From: Congeria kusceri
Lineage: Eukaryota > Mollusca > Bivalvia > Myida > Dreissenidae
Length of the DNA: 64,000 nucleotides
Assembly (NCBI GenBank): GCA_027627225.1
Contig: CM051025.1
Location: forward strand, 71,088,069 to 71,152,068
Reading direction: 5' to 3'
A program made the translations under genes and the position numbers. Below are positions 1 through 14,000 of the stretch, piece after piece. The number at the start of each line of letters is the position of its first letter. Within the stretch, counting starts at the first letter, position 1. Under the pieces are notes generated by a model. The model ran no database searches. It was given only the letters and a program-made list of their open reading frames with translations, and had not been told where the DNA came from.

Positions 1-34
1 CACAAAAATGTGGCTATTATAATAACAAAGTTAT

Positions 35-346
35 TTGTTTTGTTTGTTTGATTGGATTTTTCACCGTTTTTAACAGAATTTTAGTCATATCACGGCGGTC
101 AGTTAACCTACTCACACTTTTCTGGGCAAGCTTAGCCGATCTAAGCGATTTACCGGTACTAAGTGCACATACCTATGCCAGTAACTGACAACTGCCCTAC
201 TTGAATCAGAGGTAGGGGGAGAATGGCCCTAGAAATAATTTCATGACTAATCCCCACACAAGTTATGTGGCCGGGCTGAGGTTCGAACTCACGATCCCCG
301 GATTGACAGTCTAGCGCTCTACCAACTGAGCTAGCCAGGCTCGGCC
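35..346 (-). mobile_element. tRNA-derived SINE, copy 1 (CTGTCAA subfamily)
   Basis: On the minus strand a tRNA-like head (346-270) has an A box (TAGCTCAGTTGGTAGAGCG) and a B box (GAGTTCGAACCTC). A body of about 150 bp with CCCCCTACCTCTGATTCAAG follows, and the element ends in a (CAAA)n-type tail at 35-55. The anticodon-loop region reads CTGTCAA. No convincing target-site duplication is visible. Copies 2-4 in this window share head, body and tail order. Confidence 0.85.
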
Positions 347-1006
347 ATGACTCAATATGAATCTGCCATGATGAGAAACTAACATTATGCAGTAGACAGA
401 ATTTGGAGATGAAATATCTTTTCACAATGCAGAAATTAGTTACTTTTTCTTGTAGCACGCCTCTGTAGGGTATTGCAATCAATGGAATATCATCCAGTAT
501 GACTTGCATAGGCGTATCCCTCTCTCAAATTATTAAACATTTCATTTTTCGACTTCACAATAACTTTAACATATGTAATTTTCACCTTCGACGTGTCCTT
601 CTGTTCTGTTGTATTTTCGTTAATTGTTTCTTGATGACGATATAGCACCATTCCGATATTTATATTCATATATTCTAACATGTCAGAAAGACCAACAGTA
701 GTTTGTTGGCAGTCTTTGAATATTTCCGCCCCCTATTACTGAAAATTCTGTAACCTGACTTGGGTATAAAATGTATCTGTTAAGTTTTCCTTCAGGTTAG
801 GTTAAAATATGTTGCTTGCACTTGGTACATCTCACTGCTTCCATGGCTATGACCTTTCCACAGTTTAACCTTCATACCTAAAGAAAATGAAAGACGGCGT
901 TTGCCGTATCTGTTGACACAATGACAATTAATTCTAAATCTTTAGCAATTTTAACCTTCACAACCAGATTATATGCCATATCTGTTGGCAGTGTAACAGT
1001 TAGTTT

Positions 1007-1218
1007 GAGGCACATCGTGGGAAAACCGGGCTTAATGCATGTGCGTCAAGTGTCGTCCCAGTAGCCTGTGCAGTCTGCACAGGCTAATCCGGGAAGGCAC
1101 TTTCCGCTTTAATGGTATTTTCTGTTTAAAATAAGTGTCTTCTAACCATAAATCCACTTTAGGCGGAAAGTGTCCTCCCGGATTAGCCAGTGCAGACTAC
1201 ACGTTACGCACATGCATT
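1007..1218. mobile_element. Palindromic 260-bp MITE, copy 1 (right end truncated)
   Basis: Begins GAGGCACATCGTGGGAAAAC and continues through the internal palindrome (AGCCTGTGCAGTCTGCACAGGCT), the central TTTATGG-type spacer and the right arm, but stops after ACGCACATGCATT, so the outer 25 bp of the right arm are missing. No target duplication can therefore be scored. Confidence 0.85.
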
Positions 1219-1385
1219 TTAAATCTTTGGCAATCAATCCTGAATCAATACTACAGCTACTTTCAGATCAAGCCATTGCTCGATGACAGAAGCTGGGCTC
1301 TGAATGCATTCATTGAAGCATGAGACCTCACAACGGAAATTGGAAGTCAAGAGCCTTTGCAATAGTTAATCAAGAGCTAATGAGA

Positions 1386-1687
1386 CTTTTTTTGTGCTTT
1401 TCTGTTGTTGATTTCTTGCCGTATTCAACAGTATTTCAGTCATATAATGGCGGTCAGTTAACCTACTCACAATTTTCCTGGGTAAGCTGGTTTACCAGTA
1501 CAAAGTGCACATACTTATGCCAGTAACTGACAACTGCCCTACTTGAATCAGAGGTTGGGGGAGAATGGCCGTAGAAATAATTTCATGACCAATCCCCACA
1601 CAAGTTATGTGGCCGGGCTGGGAATCGAACCCGCGATCCTCGGATTTGTAGTCCAGCACTCTACCAATTGAACTAGCCGGCCCGGCT
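1386..1687 (-). mobile_element. tRNA-derived SINE, copy 2 (CTACAAA subfamily), with 9-bp TSD
   Basis: Same head-body-tail order as copy 1, in minus orientation, with the head near 1615-1687. The anticodon-loop region reads CTACAAA. It is flanked by the perfect direct repeat CTAATGAGA at 1377-1385 and 1688-1696, as expected for LINE-mediated insertion. The tail end is degenerate. Confidence 0.92.
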
Positions 1688-1737
1688 CTAATGAGAGGAC
1701 AGTGTCATGCCTTGGTATTTGATTGCCAATGAAACCA

Positions 1738-1822
1738 AGGTGTATAAATCAAGACTGGTTGTGTATAAAACATGACCGGAGGTGTATAAAACTAGACCGG
1801 AGGTGTATTAAACTAGACCCGT
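1738..1822. repeat. 21-bp minisatellite, about four units
   Basis: Unit GTGTATAAAACTAGACCGGAG recurs with starts at 1740, 1761, 1782 and 1803; the two central units are nearly identical and the outer ones diverged. It sits 50 bp from SINE copy 2. Confidence 0.85.
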
Positions 1823-2745
1823 AAATGAAGCTGTAGGACATGCCCTTCTTCTGTGGCTGCGACCTTGACAACAGTATAAAACTCACCACTTGGTTGACTC
1901 GATACATACATCTACCTTGTTTGAAACATCACCCTTTTAATAACACATCACTTGTGGTTTATTTCAAATTCACAGTTGTTTGTACAGATAAATACACCAG
2001 TAATATGCAAATTCCATGTCTAAGACTACAATTTGTGTTCCTGTGCAAATATCAAACACAATCTATCGATAAGCAATAGGTACATGTAGGAGCCCTTAAA
2101 GAGATTTCTGTCTGAGCAGCTGCTGACTTGGAATATCCTGTATGAAATAGATGTTTGCCTAGGAATCAATCTCCCGAGATTATTCAATTCGAGCCGCTCC
2201 ATGCAGTCCTGCTATTATGTGCCAATATCAATGACTGAGAGTTAACTGGCTATTTCACAGTCTAGCATATCCAAAACAAAACAATTCACTAACTTTCTTT
2301 CTTAGCATTTATACAGATGAATCTTTTTAATCAATGATGACCCGAACAACATTTGACCGGCTAAAAGACACAAACCTTACAACCAGACTATCATACAACA
2401 ATTGAGAGGACATGACTAATGTGCTACTAAGGTTTTGAATGACGCAAACTATGCAATATCCCTTCAATGCCCAAATTAATACAACTTAACAACAACTACA
2501 TTAAAATCTCTTGAAGTTAAGAGTATACTTCTTTAAAATAATGCAGTATATAAAATACTGCATTTCAAGATTTCAAGAAATAACGAACATCATTAGAAGC
2601 AAGAGCCATTTAATATAATTAAATACAGACTCACAACAGTGATCTGAAAATGATGTTTTTTACCTGACATGTCAACAAGTAATGGTACAAACATGAATTA
2701 TACAACATTTCAGCGTTTTCTTTGTTTTTCAGTATTCAATAACTG

Positions 2746-3956
2746 CAGGGCTCGCGCTGGCAATCGCCATTTGAGCCATTGGCGAAATAATTCAGAAATT
2801 GGCTCAATAAAATCTCAACTGGCTCAAACACCCCAAAACCCCCAACTTTGAAACTTTGGAAAAGCCAGATTTCAAAACAAAGAAAACGACAGTAGCCAAG
2901 TCCCGCGAGGCGAGAGCGAGATCTGCTCAGACTGGTTTACAGTTTAAATAGTTTCAGCTGATAACGCGAGTAATGAATTGATAACACACAGTCACGATTA
3001 ACCTCACGTGGTGTTAATTGGTGTCAAGTGGGAAAATGGCTCTTGTGAAAACAATGTTTATGGTCGACCGTTTGTATTTTAATTGCTCCCGATTGTGGTT
3101 GATTATCACACAGGCGGCGACTTAATCAACTTGTAATGAAAGTTGTTATGGATTAATGAGAGGACTAATGAGAGGAGGGATTATAAAAAAAGGAGTTAAT
3201 TAGCAAAGCGACAAGGTAAATGTTTTCACACCAAGTCGGTATCTATTCTGTCATGTATTGTTGTAATTTAATGCTCAATTATGACGATTAAAGACTTATG
3301 TAGCATAGATATGAGGGTATATAAATATATTTCAGTGCTTACAGAACACTACTTCATTTCATTTGACAATGTCCAGCAAACGTTAAAATGAGTCTGGCAA
3401 CTCGCCACAATCTAAAAAAACTAGAACAGAAACACCGAGATCTTTTCGCTTTGCAAATTGTGCCTTAAATGTACATATGTATTTGTGTTATTGTTTTTCA
3501 TCTAATGCGCATTAGACATTTATATGCAGCAGACCAGTGACTTTCTTTAACTTTTGATGTATTCTTTAAAATTAAATGAAAATAAATATGCTATTTATGT
3601 ATGAAAGAACTTGTTGTTATCCTCATTTATTGATTTATTTTATTTCTATTAATGTGATTTAATATGTACATTAATGGTTTAATCATATTTATGTAGCAAA
3701 ACAATGTTACCTGATTTATTAATTGTTTTTATTTGATTAGAATATTATGTGAACATTTATTAGCAGTACCATGTAATGCAATGATATGTAATTACTTATT
3801 TGTCAGATTCATTGAAATGATCTTTGCCCCATGTTTTTTTTAAAATATGAAATAAATATTAAAGATGTATAGTTCTTGTTATTAGTGACTTATGATGAAA
3901 CCACGCGAATAAGCAAAAAATTGGCTCAAGAAAATTTTCAGCCAGCGCCAGCCCTG
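2746..3956. mobile_element. CAGGGCT-ended element (hAT-like, 5-bp TSD), copy 1
   Basis: 1211 bp. Left end CAGGGCTCGCGCTGGC and right end GCCAGCGCCAGCCCTG are inverted copies; both subterminal regions also carry TTGGCTCAA-type motifs. It is flanked by a perfect 5-bp duplication AACTG at 2741-2745 and 3957-3961. No transposase is encoded. A related copy lies at 47264-48327. CAGGG termini with 5-bp duplications fit the hAT5 type (family knowledge, moderately sure). Confidence 0.85.
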
Positions 3957-4171
3957 AACTGTGATATCAGAACGGCAACTGGTGGGTATAGCCTAATATG
4001 CAAGCATTTCGGATTGCATCACGTGACCTTGCGACAGGGCTAAATTTGGAAACGACACAGATGTCAAGCACGTCGGACATCATGTGACGTCTAGGAACTG
4101 CCCATTGGGATCGGCATTGTAGAAAGTTGCTATGTGATTGGTAAATATGGTATAAAACACTTGTAGCACCC

Positions 4172-4243
4172 TTTGACCTCAATATGTTAGTTCTTTAATC
4201 TCGCCATGCGAGCTCGTTAAATAACTAACATATTTCGGTCAAA
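4172..4243. repeat. Long imperfect hairpin
   Basis: TTTGACC..AATATGTTAGTT..TTTAA..CTCGC pairs with GCGAG..TTAAA..AACTAACATATT..GGTCAAA. About 29 of 33 stem positions pair, the loop is three bases, and a small bulge sits near it. It may be the core of a tiny fold-back transposon or a structured RNA within the intron. Confidence 0.7.
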
Positions 4244-4925
4244 GTCTGTTACAACTATTACATAAAATGACAGATGGTACCTTCAGCAGGACTTGTACAT
4301 TAATCAACACAATAGTTCCATTTCTATGGAAATATGATACCTAAATTAGCTATTAGTTATTACGCCTTGCTTTCAGGCGTGAATGTCAGAGAATGCACAG
4401 GGACATGGAGCAATATGTCTTGCATGTCAAATAGAATTGCAGTGTTTCCCAAAGGAGAAGGGAACCAGACGGTGTGTGTCTGTAAACTAACTGTTCCAGC
4501 AAAAAACTGATATTATTTCACTTTACATATAGCTTTCGGACCAAACCTGAGAAAGGAATGAATTTTAATTGGTCTCATTAATCAGATGTTCTCACACAGA
4601 AAAACTTACTGCATAATTCAAGATGTTCAAATATTCTTAGTATAAAGTAGCACAAAGTTCTTCTACAGTGTTCAACACATTGGGCAAAGTAAATCTTCTC
4701 AAGTTTTCAGAACAATATATTATATTCAAGTTTGAACATCTAAATTACGGCTTTACTTTTTATTTGCCTGTATATATAATTACAGAAAACACAGCAAATT
4801 GTTATAAGATTTGATCAAGATATAGATCAGTTATTATCTAACTTTTTATAATTATTGTACAATTCAATCACTTAATACCACTATATAATATGGGCAGAGA
4901 AGTTAAGCTAGCATAAATAACTAAC

Positions 4926-5093
4926 CTCTTCACTCTCGAAGACATGGCAGATGATCTTGGCCTGCTTCCTTCGCCGCATTGAATCGGTGTCCCCGGGACT
5001 CCCTATCAAGCGTCTACGCGCCATGATGACCAGGATCTCGCCAATATCTGCTATGTACGAAATCGTACGCAACGAATGGTCCATCATAATCTC
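4926..5093 (-). CDS. APBA: APBA exon 9: PTB domain, third part
   Basis: 168-nt exon (56 codons, phase 0 in and out), acceptor ttttctag|GAG, donor GAAGAG|gtta. Encodes [20 protein letters not shown] then [18 protein letters not shown] and a basic loop leading to [14 protein letters not shown] (residues 908-963). [16 protein letters not shown] and ICHVFESE are near-invariant in the X11 family. The expected next block (PTB C-terminal helix, recalled as AQLIAQSIGQAF) was looked for in 1-4925 and not seen, so the next exon is outside the window. Confidence 0.97.
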
Positions 5094-8000
5094 CTAGAAA
5101 AAAAACAATAAGAAGCTTTGTAAGAAATGGAACAATGTTTTTAATGGAGCAGAACTAAAACTGAAATGAGAGCACGTAAGCCATTATTGTTTCATATTTT
5201 AGCGTAATGAATGTTTGTTTTTGCTGTTTTTAATTCTATCAAATTAAGACTACTTAAATTAGAATGTCAATGAAACTATGGAATTGCAACATTATGTAAA
5301 GTCACTAAATAACTGGTTTTGGTAGGACTTGTCCATTACCATGCCGAGAATTGATAAACTGGCATGGATTGAAACTCACACCACATAAATATTTTAATAG
5401 CACAAAAGGGGTAGGCTGCTGGAAAACGATGGATTTTCTAAACACGGATCAAGACAAAGAACACCATCAGCATACAAGATACATAAAGTACATATAACCC
5501 AATAAAACAAACAAACATGTACCAACACGAAGATGGGCACCAAATAAGGCTATTGCGGTGTTTTAACCTATATGGACCAAAACCGTTGTGGGTGGCAGGT
5601 TTGGATAAAATATTAATCAGGGTCCAGTAAATTTATCAACTTACCCTATAGTCATCCTAAACATGAATCACATGCAAATATAGTCAATATCAACAAAGAA
5701 TGATTCATTCATAGATTACACACATATGAGCTAATAATTCAATTATACGAGTACAAGGAACTTAGCAATACAAACAGAAATGCCACAACTGGTTACAGAA
5801 AAAGACTTTCGGATAAATATGGCAGTATTTTTTTTATTTATTCAACCTTTTAACCTCTGAAGGCTACATGTACACGGGCCAAAAAAGCAAATAAATAAAT
5901 AAATGTATGGCGATAAGTGCACTGATTTACAGAAATGAGCGAGATACAAACAACACAGCTGCTGGTAAGCAGAATATATGAGGCGTGTCGTGGGCAAACA
6001 AGGTTTAATTCATGTGCGTAAATTGTCGCCCCGGACCAGCCTGTGCAGTCCGTACAGGCTAATCCAGGACCACACTTCCGCCTTCAGTGGATTTATGTTT
6101 AGAAGAGACTTATTTGAAACAGAAAATACCATAAAAGCGGAACATGCAGTCCTGGATTAGCTTGTGCGGACTGCACAGTTTTATCCAAGACGACACTTTA
6201 CGCACATGCATCAAGCCGGTTTTCCCACAACACGTCTCATATGAATTTTTATGAATCTGTCACTGTAAATGAAACTGATGATGTCAATCAAACCAATCTC
6301 AAAGTAGTATCCGTTTTCTAACTATTTTTAACTTTTTTATTTCAAAAACAAAAGCCATTAACACACTCTTTCCAGCATGAAAACAAAATTCGTTCTTTAT
6401 ATCAATGTAAACATGTTTGTTTATTTGCAAGAGCAATATTTAAATATAATATAAGATATAAATGTAAACAGCCACACAATTGCGGGTCAAATTTATTTGC
6501 TATTCTTTAGATGTTTTGCAGACAAGCAACTCCCTACGGATATTTAGCCTAAACAAATATCCTGATTTAAACAAGAAGTCTCATTGCTATTTAGAACAAC
6601 AATGAATGAGAACTAATGGTCCAAGAAATAAACAGCGAAGACCTATCAATCAGACAATTGTTAGTTATGAGCCAAATTTGACCGCAACTATTACCAACAA
6701 AATTCAAGCACAAATACAGTGATAGCTCAGTGGACAACTATCACAAGTCAATGTAAAATATATGAGGTGTTGTGGGAAACCTCGGCTTGATGCATGTGTG
6801 TAAAGTGTCGTCCTTGATCAGCCTGTGCAGTACACGCTGATCTGGGATGACACTTCGCGCTTTTATGGTATTTTATGTTTCAAGGAAGTCTCTTCTTAAC
6901 ATAAATCCACTGTGGGCAGAAAAAGCTGTCCCGGATTAGCCTGTGCAGAATGCACAGGCTGATCCGGGACGACACTTTACGCACATGCATTAAGCCCAAT
7001 TTTCCATCGGCACGCCTCATATGGTATTGGAATTGTCTTCCACTGTGATTGCTCACTGCAAAACATAACAGTACATGAATAATGAAATGTCAAATATAGG
7101 CACTCAAATAGCGCATAACGGTGCCAAGACAGCTCTTTCCCCAAATTGTTGCGTGAAAGTAATATCATGTTATTAATTAGTTGAATTCATATTGGCCTCG
7201 TTATTGGGCCGAAGACAGCCGTATTGGCCTGAGGCAATTTTATTAATTAACTTTATAATGTTATGCAGCATCTTTCAGTTTTAATAGAACAAGTATCAAA
7301 ACAAATAGCAAAATGTTCGCGTTAAAACTTTGACATCTGCTATCTCAATTTCCAGCACATAATATCTGCAAATCGTGAAAATCGCAAAAGGTTTAACACC
7401 ACCAGTATGCACAGTTATGCACAGTTATCCCTACCGCGTCTCGGCAAACCTGGTAGCGCTACATGAAACTTTAAGTAACAAATACAAAGTGCAAAATATG
7501 CTTAGCGTTTTCAAAATGGCGTCCAACAAACTTGCCATAATCTCATCTCGTATAAGGCCGAGCTAAACCTAAATCCCGATTGGTCGAATCTCAAATTGGC
7601 CGAGTTTTTCCATATTGGCCGTGTTTTTCACGTATTGGCCGAGTTTTAATATTTATTGGCGAGGTTTACATTGTATCAAAGAACAAACAGACCAGATTCT
7701 TGTATAATATTATAAAGTTAATTAATAATGAGTTATACAAAATAATGTGGCGATTTGCTCACAATAATAAAGGATCACTTACAAAAATTAGTGGATCCAG
7801 ATAACCACTTAAATCTTTTCATTTGTTAATTGGTTCATTTCCAACATTCCCAGGTAATTTCATGTAAAGGCAATCATAACTGTTAAGTGTTTGCTTAAAG
7901 TTCCTAACTAACAAACAGACAAACAAAATAAATGCCATAAACTGCTATACAATAATAACAAGAACTATCACTGTCAGTGATGAATGCCACCCATGGCACT

Positions 8001-11000
8001 GTTGGCACATTAATAATTATGGACTGGACCAATTGTTTCATTAACAGGGATGTGAGTCAACAGCATTATAACAAGAGCTGTCTCGGGACAACATGCTCGA
8101 CTATTCACTCTGTTTTGATAGCATATAAATTCTGTCAGAGACCTTACATAATAACCATGAAAACGTATGTGAAATTTCAACTTAAAATATGTAGTAGTTA
8201 CAGAGTACTTGCACACAAACTTTAACATGAATATTTCTAAGTACAAAAAGGGGCATAATTATGCTAAAATGCTGGTCACAGTTATGGGCATTGGCCAGTC
8301 ACCTTATGAACCTGAAGACATGTGTGAAGTTTCAGCTGATTATCTGTAGTAGTTAGAGATTTTTTAATTGCACGCAAACCTTAACCTGAATTTTCTAAGT
8401 ACAAAAAGGGGCATTATTCTGCTAAATTGCAGGTAAGAGTAATAGGCCTTGGTCAGTGACCTCACATAATGACCCCGATAACATGTGTGAAGTTTCAATT
8501 GAATATCTGTAGAAGTTACAGAGATATAGATTTGTTGCACGCAGACTAACCTAACTACCAAGTTTTACAAACCTAGGCTTACACTTCCATAGCTATTGCA
8601 TGGCCAAGGTTTTAAAAGTGTTGATCAACTGGACCTTGACCTTTCAGCCTGTGACCCAATAACCGATGGGGATCCGCTTCTAACCAACCTACCTACCAAA
8701 CTTTAGGAACCTAGGCTTACAGGTTCCATAGTTATTGCCCAGACATGTTGTTTTAAACTATTAGTCTGCTTGACCTTGACCTTTGACCCAATAATCTAAA
8801 GGGATCAACCTCTAGTCATAACTGAATTTAATGAACCTAGGCTAAGGGTCCCATAGTTATTGCCTGGGCATGTCTTTTTAAGTATTAGTCAGTTTGACCT
8901 TGACCCTTGACCTAAGGACTCAATAATCGATAAGGATCCTTTAGTACATGTAGTGATGACCAACCTACCTACCAAGTGGGAAGAACCTAGGCCTAAGGGT
9001 TCTATAGTTATTGCCCCGACAAGGTTTGGTCTTCAGACTGATGGACTGACATTTGCAAAGCAATATACCCCAGCTTCTTGAAGTACAGCATACAATTACA
9101 TGTACAATGTAAGGAATTAGTATGGTTATGCACTGGGCCATCGATATAAAATCCTTACACACCTGAAGGTCAGTGTTGAGGACCATGATTTTCTCCGTGG
9201 AAACAAACAGGTCCACATCCGTGCTGGGCTGGTTCTCTCCTTCAGGAGCCTGCAATGTAAACAAAAAGTTACATGTGACTACGTACAATGTGAGTACTAT
9301 AGATTCATTTTATAACACGGTGTCAGAATTTTGCGCATTCTTGAAAAACAGGTTATTTGCATGCTCATAAATTTGCACATTTTTCATTTTCATGTATTTA
9401 TCTTCTAATAATCATGCGAAAAGAAAATATATGCAGCGTCTTAAATTTGCATTCTGTTTAGACTGTGAACTACCAAAAAAAAATTAGACCACCGCAAAAT
9501 AAAAATTACTTTACAGTATAAGGTATAAAGGGAAGAATCTAGGATCTGGAGCGGTGGGCTGACCCAGGGGAATTTGACAAATTTTATTTTTTGGGGTGTA
9601 ATTCCCCACCTTAGAGTCAAGCATATTTGTCTAAATCACCCAAGTGGGAGATGCTATCTGTCTGTCGGCCCGGGGGCCTGTATTACCGGGATCTAAAATC
9701 CAACCAAAGTCTATCACACCGGGACCCGGAATCATTAGGAATGTCAAATTTCTGCCTGTCAGGAATCTCTTTCAGTCTATGCACACAGCCCCCCACCCCC
9801 CCCCAGGGGGAAACATTGGTAGAAGCATAATATATGCCAAAATTAAACTTCAAAAGCCTGTTAAGATTCCTTTGCTGACCAGTACAAAAGGGGCAGCAGG
9901 GGGAGGAGTGGACAAAAAGAAGATTGCAAAACCCAGCTATTTTAGTCTAGATCTTTCCCTATGTAAATTTCCATTGTTCATGTGTGTATCAATATGCAAA
10001 ATGAGGCCCATGGCTATCATAAATTTAATTGCTTTATGACTTTTATTAAAGGAATATAGATTCAATTAACCTTAAATGGATATTCATGCAATTTTTTGTA
10101 TAAAATGGGATTTTTAGTAAAACATTTTTTCTTATTTGAGAAATACAAATCCATAAATAATAAACAATATGTAACAACATTTACTTCATCAAGACTATCT
10201 TTCACTTAATGCATAAGCATACTTATTTTCAGCATACTAATTTGTCAAAATAAAGGCATAACAAAGGCAAATATTGTAGAGTTACATATTTCTTGCAACT
10301 GTATGACCTCTCAAATTGTTATACAAAACACAATATAGAGTACAAAGAGAATCTACTAGTCTAAGAATATATTATACTTTTTCGGTGTTAATACTACTTA
10401 AATTACTACTATTTTAACATACTTAAATGTAATGGAAGCTACATAAATGCAGTTCTTATATTACGAAAAAATATATATTTCTTTTTAATTCCATAATTTA
10501 CTAGTAGTAGTGACACACAAACATAGAAGGCAATCACTGGCTAATGTCAGAGTATGATACAACACCGTATCATGTGAAGTTAGAATAAGACATCAAACAT
10601 ACATAAAACACTATTTTTGTTCTTTTTTCACATAAACTGAGCATTTCATGTTGTTTATGTACGTTTGTTATATTCTGTCAATACTTTTGGTATAATTTGC
10701 ATTTTTCCATGACGTTCATTAAAACTGATTGTGTCTTTGATCATTTTTACTGTATTTATAAACTGTGTTCATGCACGCATAGAAACAGTTCAATTGTTTG
10801 TGTGCAAATTTCATAAATGCATAAAGTATACAGATTTGTGGTAAAATCAATTTAATGATGCAGTTATATATGCAGGTGTCTATTGCACTAATTACTCCAA
10901 TGCCTTTTGAAGGATTTTCATTACAAAATTCTTAAATTACGCATGGTACACTGCATACAAAACAATGCTGTAACAGTTTATTCTATGTTTGACTTTTTAT

Positions 11001-14000
11001 TCCAACTTCACATAATATTGTGTTGATACCCACTGGCTAGAACGTACTGAACGCTGAATATAAACTTTTACCCATCCAGTGGTACAGGAAGTTGTTAATG
11101 AGAACATTGTTCACTTTATGGAATATGGAATGCAGGTGAAGAGAATGTCTCTTTTTTGTCAAATCTTGATATCTCATGGTATAAGATCATTATGATATTG
11201 ATACTGATTTATATATAGATGTTTTTACTTGCAAATGTCAAAAATATGCAAAGTACTGTAAAATAAAGTAAACTGTGAATTTCAAATAGAAACATATTTT
11301 GAAGGGCCTTTGTCGACAAAAAATTGGATTCCTATTGCACTATAAATTATATTATATGATAGAAATGCACTATACTATGACGTGCATTAAATAAATACAA
11401 ACTAGTATAAGACACAATGAGATATTTGATAAAAACAAGTCAGCAAAAAAGTAAAAAAAAAAAAAAAAAAAAACAAGCAGGGATCGAACTCACGATTTAG
11501 GAGTCATACAAAGTAATGACAGTAGACAGCGCTTTAACCATTTGCGCTATCATGCTTGGTAAAGAGTCGTGTATGAACTATGGTTATACAAAATACAATT
11601 CTGACGTCAAAATGTAAACATGAAAAGGGCCAAACAAACAAGACCCACATTATACATTGATTTTTATCCCAGAATGCATACACTCTTTTCCCATTATATA
11701 TACCCTGTTTTAACCATTAGTATATGCCATTATTAATATCAACATTTCAGATTATTTTCAGAAGTTGCCCCATTGAGGCCCTTTTCGATGACACAGTCCC
11801 GTTAATCTCAAAGACATGCCTGAAATTTTGGTCACGGTTCTGGTGTTGGTTACATGGATCAGGATGATGATTACATAGTGGAAGTTTGTCAATGGAAGTG
11901 TGATATTACCTTGAATGATGATGGGATATAAGCACACAACACAAAAATGACTACAACAATAACACAAACTTACAATCTACAATGAATATGAGTATTTTCT
12001 AAAATTACATGTCGTTCTACTATTTAATTTCGCTTTCAACAATGTATGTTTTCCTTTTTTTTTGTTAACAAAAAAGCGAAGAACACATTTTCCTGAAGCT
12101 GATTTAGATAAGGAAAAACTAGAACAAACAAGGCAGTCCAAGGGACAGCTATATCCCCCGCCGTGATCCTTCATTAGATTTTAAAGGTGACTTTGAAGTA
12201 TCACACTGACCTTAATCAGTTTCATAAAAATCCCTTAAAGGGCATAGGAGATATGGAGCTGACACGAAACTGGAGGCTCAAACATTTGACCTTTAAGTGT
12301 GACCTTGACCTTGAGGTGGCAAGACTGCTCCATGCCTTCTGCACATCGCCTCAATGTGATAAACATCTGAGCCAAGTTTTATGAAAATCCTTCAAACGGC
12401 ATAGGAGATATGAAGCAGACACACAAATGGAGGCTCAAACATTTGACCTTCAAGTGTGACCTTGACCTTGAGGTGACGTGACTGCCTCATGCCTTCTGCA
12501 CATTGCTTCAATGTGATAAACATTTGAGGCAAGTTTCATGAAAATCCTTTAAAGGGCACAGGAGATATACAACGGACATGAAAATACAGGCTCAAACATT
12601 CAACCTTCAAGTGTGACCTTGACCTTGAGTTGGCGTGACTGGCTTATGCCTTCTGCACATGGTCTCAATGAGCAAAACATTTGAGCCAAGTTTCATGAAA
12701 ATCCTTCAAAGGGTATAGGGGATATGGAGCGGACACAAAAAACGGACACGAAAATGGAGGCTCAAAGATTTAACCTTCTAGTGTGACCTTGACCTTGAGC
12801 TGGCGTGAAAGGTCCATGCCTTCTGCATATCATCTTAATGACATTAACATTTGAGCCAAGTTTCATGAAAATCCTTCAAAAGGCATTGGAGATATGGAGC
12901 TGGCACGAAATGGAGGCTCAAATATTTGACCTTCAAGTGTGACCTTGACCTTGAGCCGTCGTGACTGACTCATGCCTTCTGCACATCGTCTCAATGACCT
13001 AAACATTTGAGCCAAGTTTCATGAAAATCCTTCAAAGGGTATAGGGGATATGGAGCGGACACGAAAAACGGACACGAAAATGGAGGCTCAAAGATTTAAC
13101 CTTCAAGTGTGACCTTGACCTTGAGCTGGCGTGAAAGGTCCATGCCTTCTGCACATCGTCTCAATGACCTTAACATTTGAGCCAAGTTTCATGAAAATCC
13201 TTCAAAAGGCATAGGAGATATGGAACGGACACGAAATGGAGGCTAGAATATTTGGCCATCAAGTGTGACCTTGACCTTGAGCCGGCATGACTGACTCATG
13301 CCTTCTGCACATCATCTCAATGATCTAAACATTTGAGCAAAGTTTCATGAAAATCCTTCAAAGGGTATTGGAGATATGGAGCGGACACGAAAATGTTACG
13401 GACATACGGACGGACGAAGGGCATTCCTATAATCCCCCTCCCGGTGGGGGATTAACTAAACAATTAATTCAGCCTTAGTTACCTTAGCTTGTAGTCCACT
13501 TCAATTTGTGTTCATTTTTTTTATTCATCGCCACTGAATAACAGTTCAGTAGCGAGGCAAACCATTTAAGAGTTACATTAAAAAATATTGTAAAAAATAT
13601 ACCATCAGCATTTTAGAATTTAAACATTTCAAATTGTAAAGCATTCAGCCTACAATGCCAAGCACACAATATGGCTGTGATTTTAAAGCGCAGTAGCAAA
13701 CACTGTGACCAAACAACGTTAAAAAGATCACATGATGGTACCAAATCAACGTCATCCCCTTCAACACTGTCCGACTTTCCTTTAGAGACCAACTACAAGA
13801 ACACAATAAACTGGAATTGATTACTGGTGAGTGCAAATACAATTATGGGCTTTCACTTTCATATTTAACATGTACCAATATGAGGTATGTCGTGGGAAAA
13901 TCAGATATAATGCATGTGAGTAAAGTGTTGTCCCAAATCAGCCTGTGTGCACAGGCTGATCCGGGACGACACTTTCCGCTTTTATGGTATTTTCTGTTTA

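Larger units (their letters stand above)
1..4925 (-). other. APBA intron 9 (partial): no exon seen
   Basis: Lies downstream of exon 9 in gene orientation. It holds two SINEs, one palindromic MITE, a 21-bp minisatellite, a 1.2-kb CAGGG-ended element and a long hairpin, each listed separately. I see nothing in the remainder (346-1006, 1823-2740, 4244-4925) apart from AT-rich sequence. No PTB C-terminal helix or PDZ exon was found on the minus strand. Confidence 0.6.
5094..9162 (-). other. APBA intron 8
   Basis: 4.1 kb between exons 9 and 8. Contains palindromic MITE copies 2 and 3 and the tandem-repeat element at 8071-9050. Around 7190-7680 the motif ATTGGCC recurs about seven times in both orientations without a clear unit. 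The rest is AT-rich with nothing recognised. Confidence 0.6.

Noticed and set aside
270..346. tRNA gene on the minus strand
   Set aside because: It has A and B boxes but mismatched anticodon and acceptor stems, and continues into a SINE body and tail shared with three other copies.
1..4925. Exons for the PTB C-terminal helix or PDZ domains
   Set aside because: Minus strand read for expected blocks (AQxIAQSIGQAF, PDZ GLGF-like loops); none found.
9644..10039. 131-codon open frame on the plus strand
   Set aside because: Low-complexity Pro/Gly-rich translation from C- and G-runs, no splice context, no recognisable motif.
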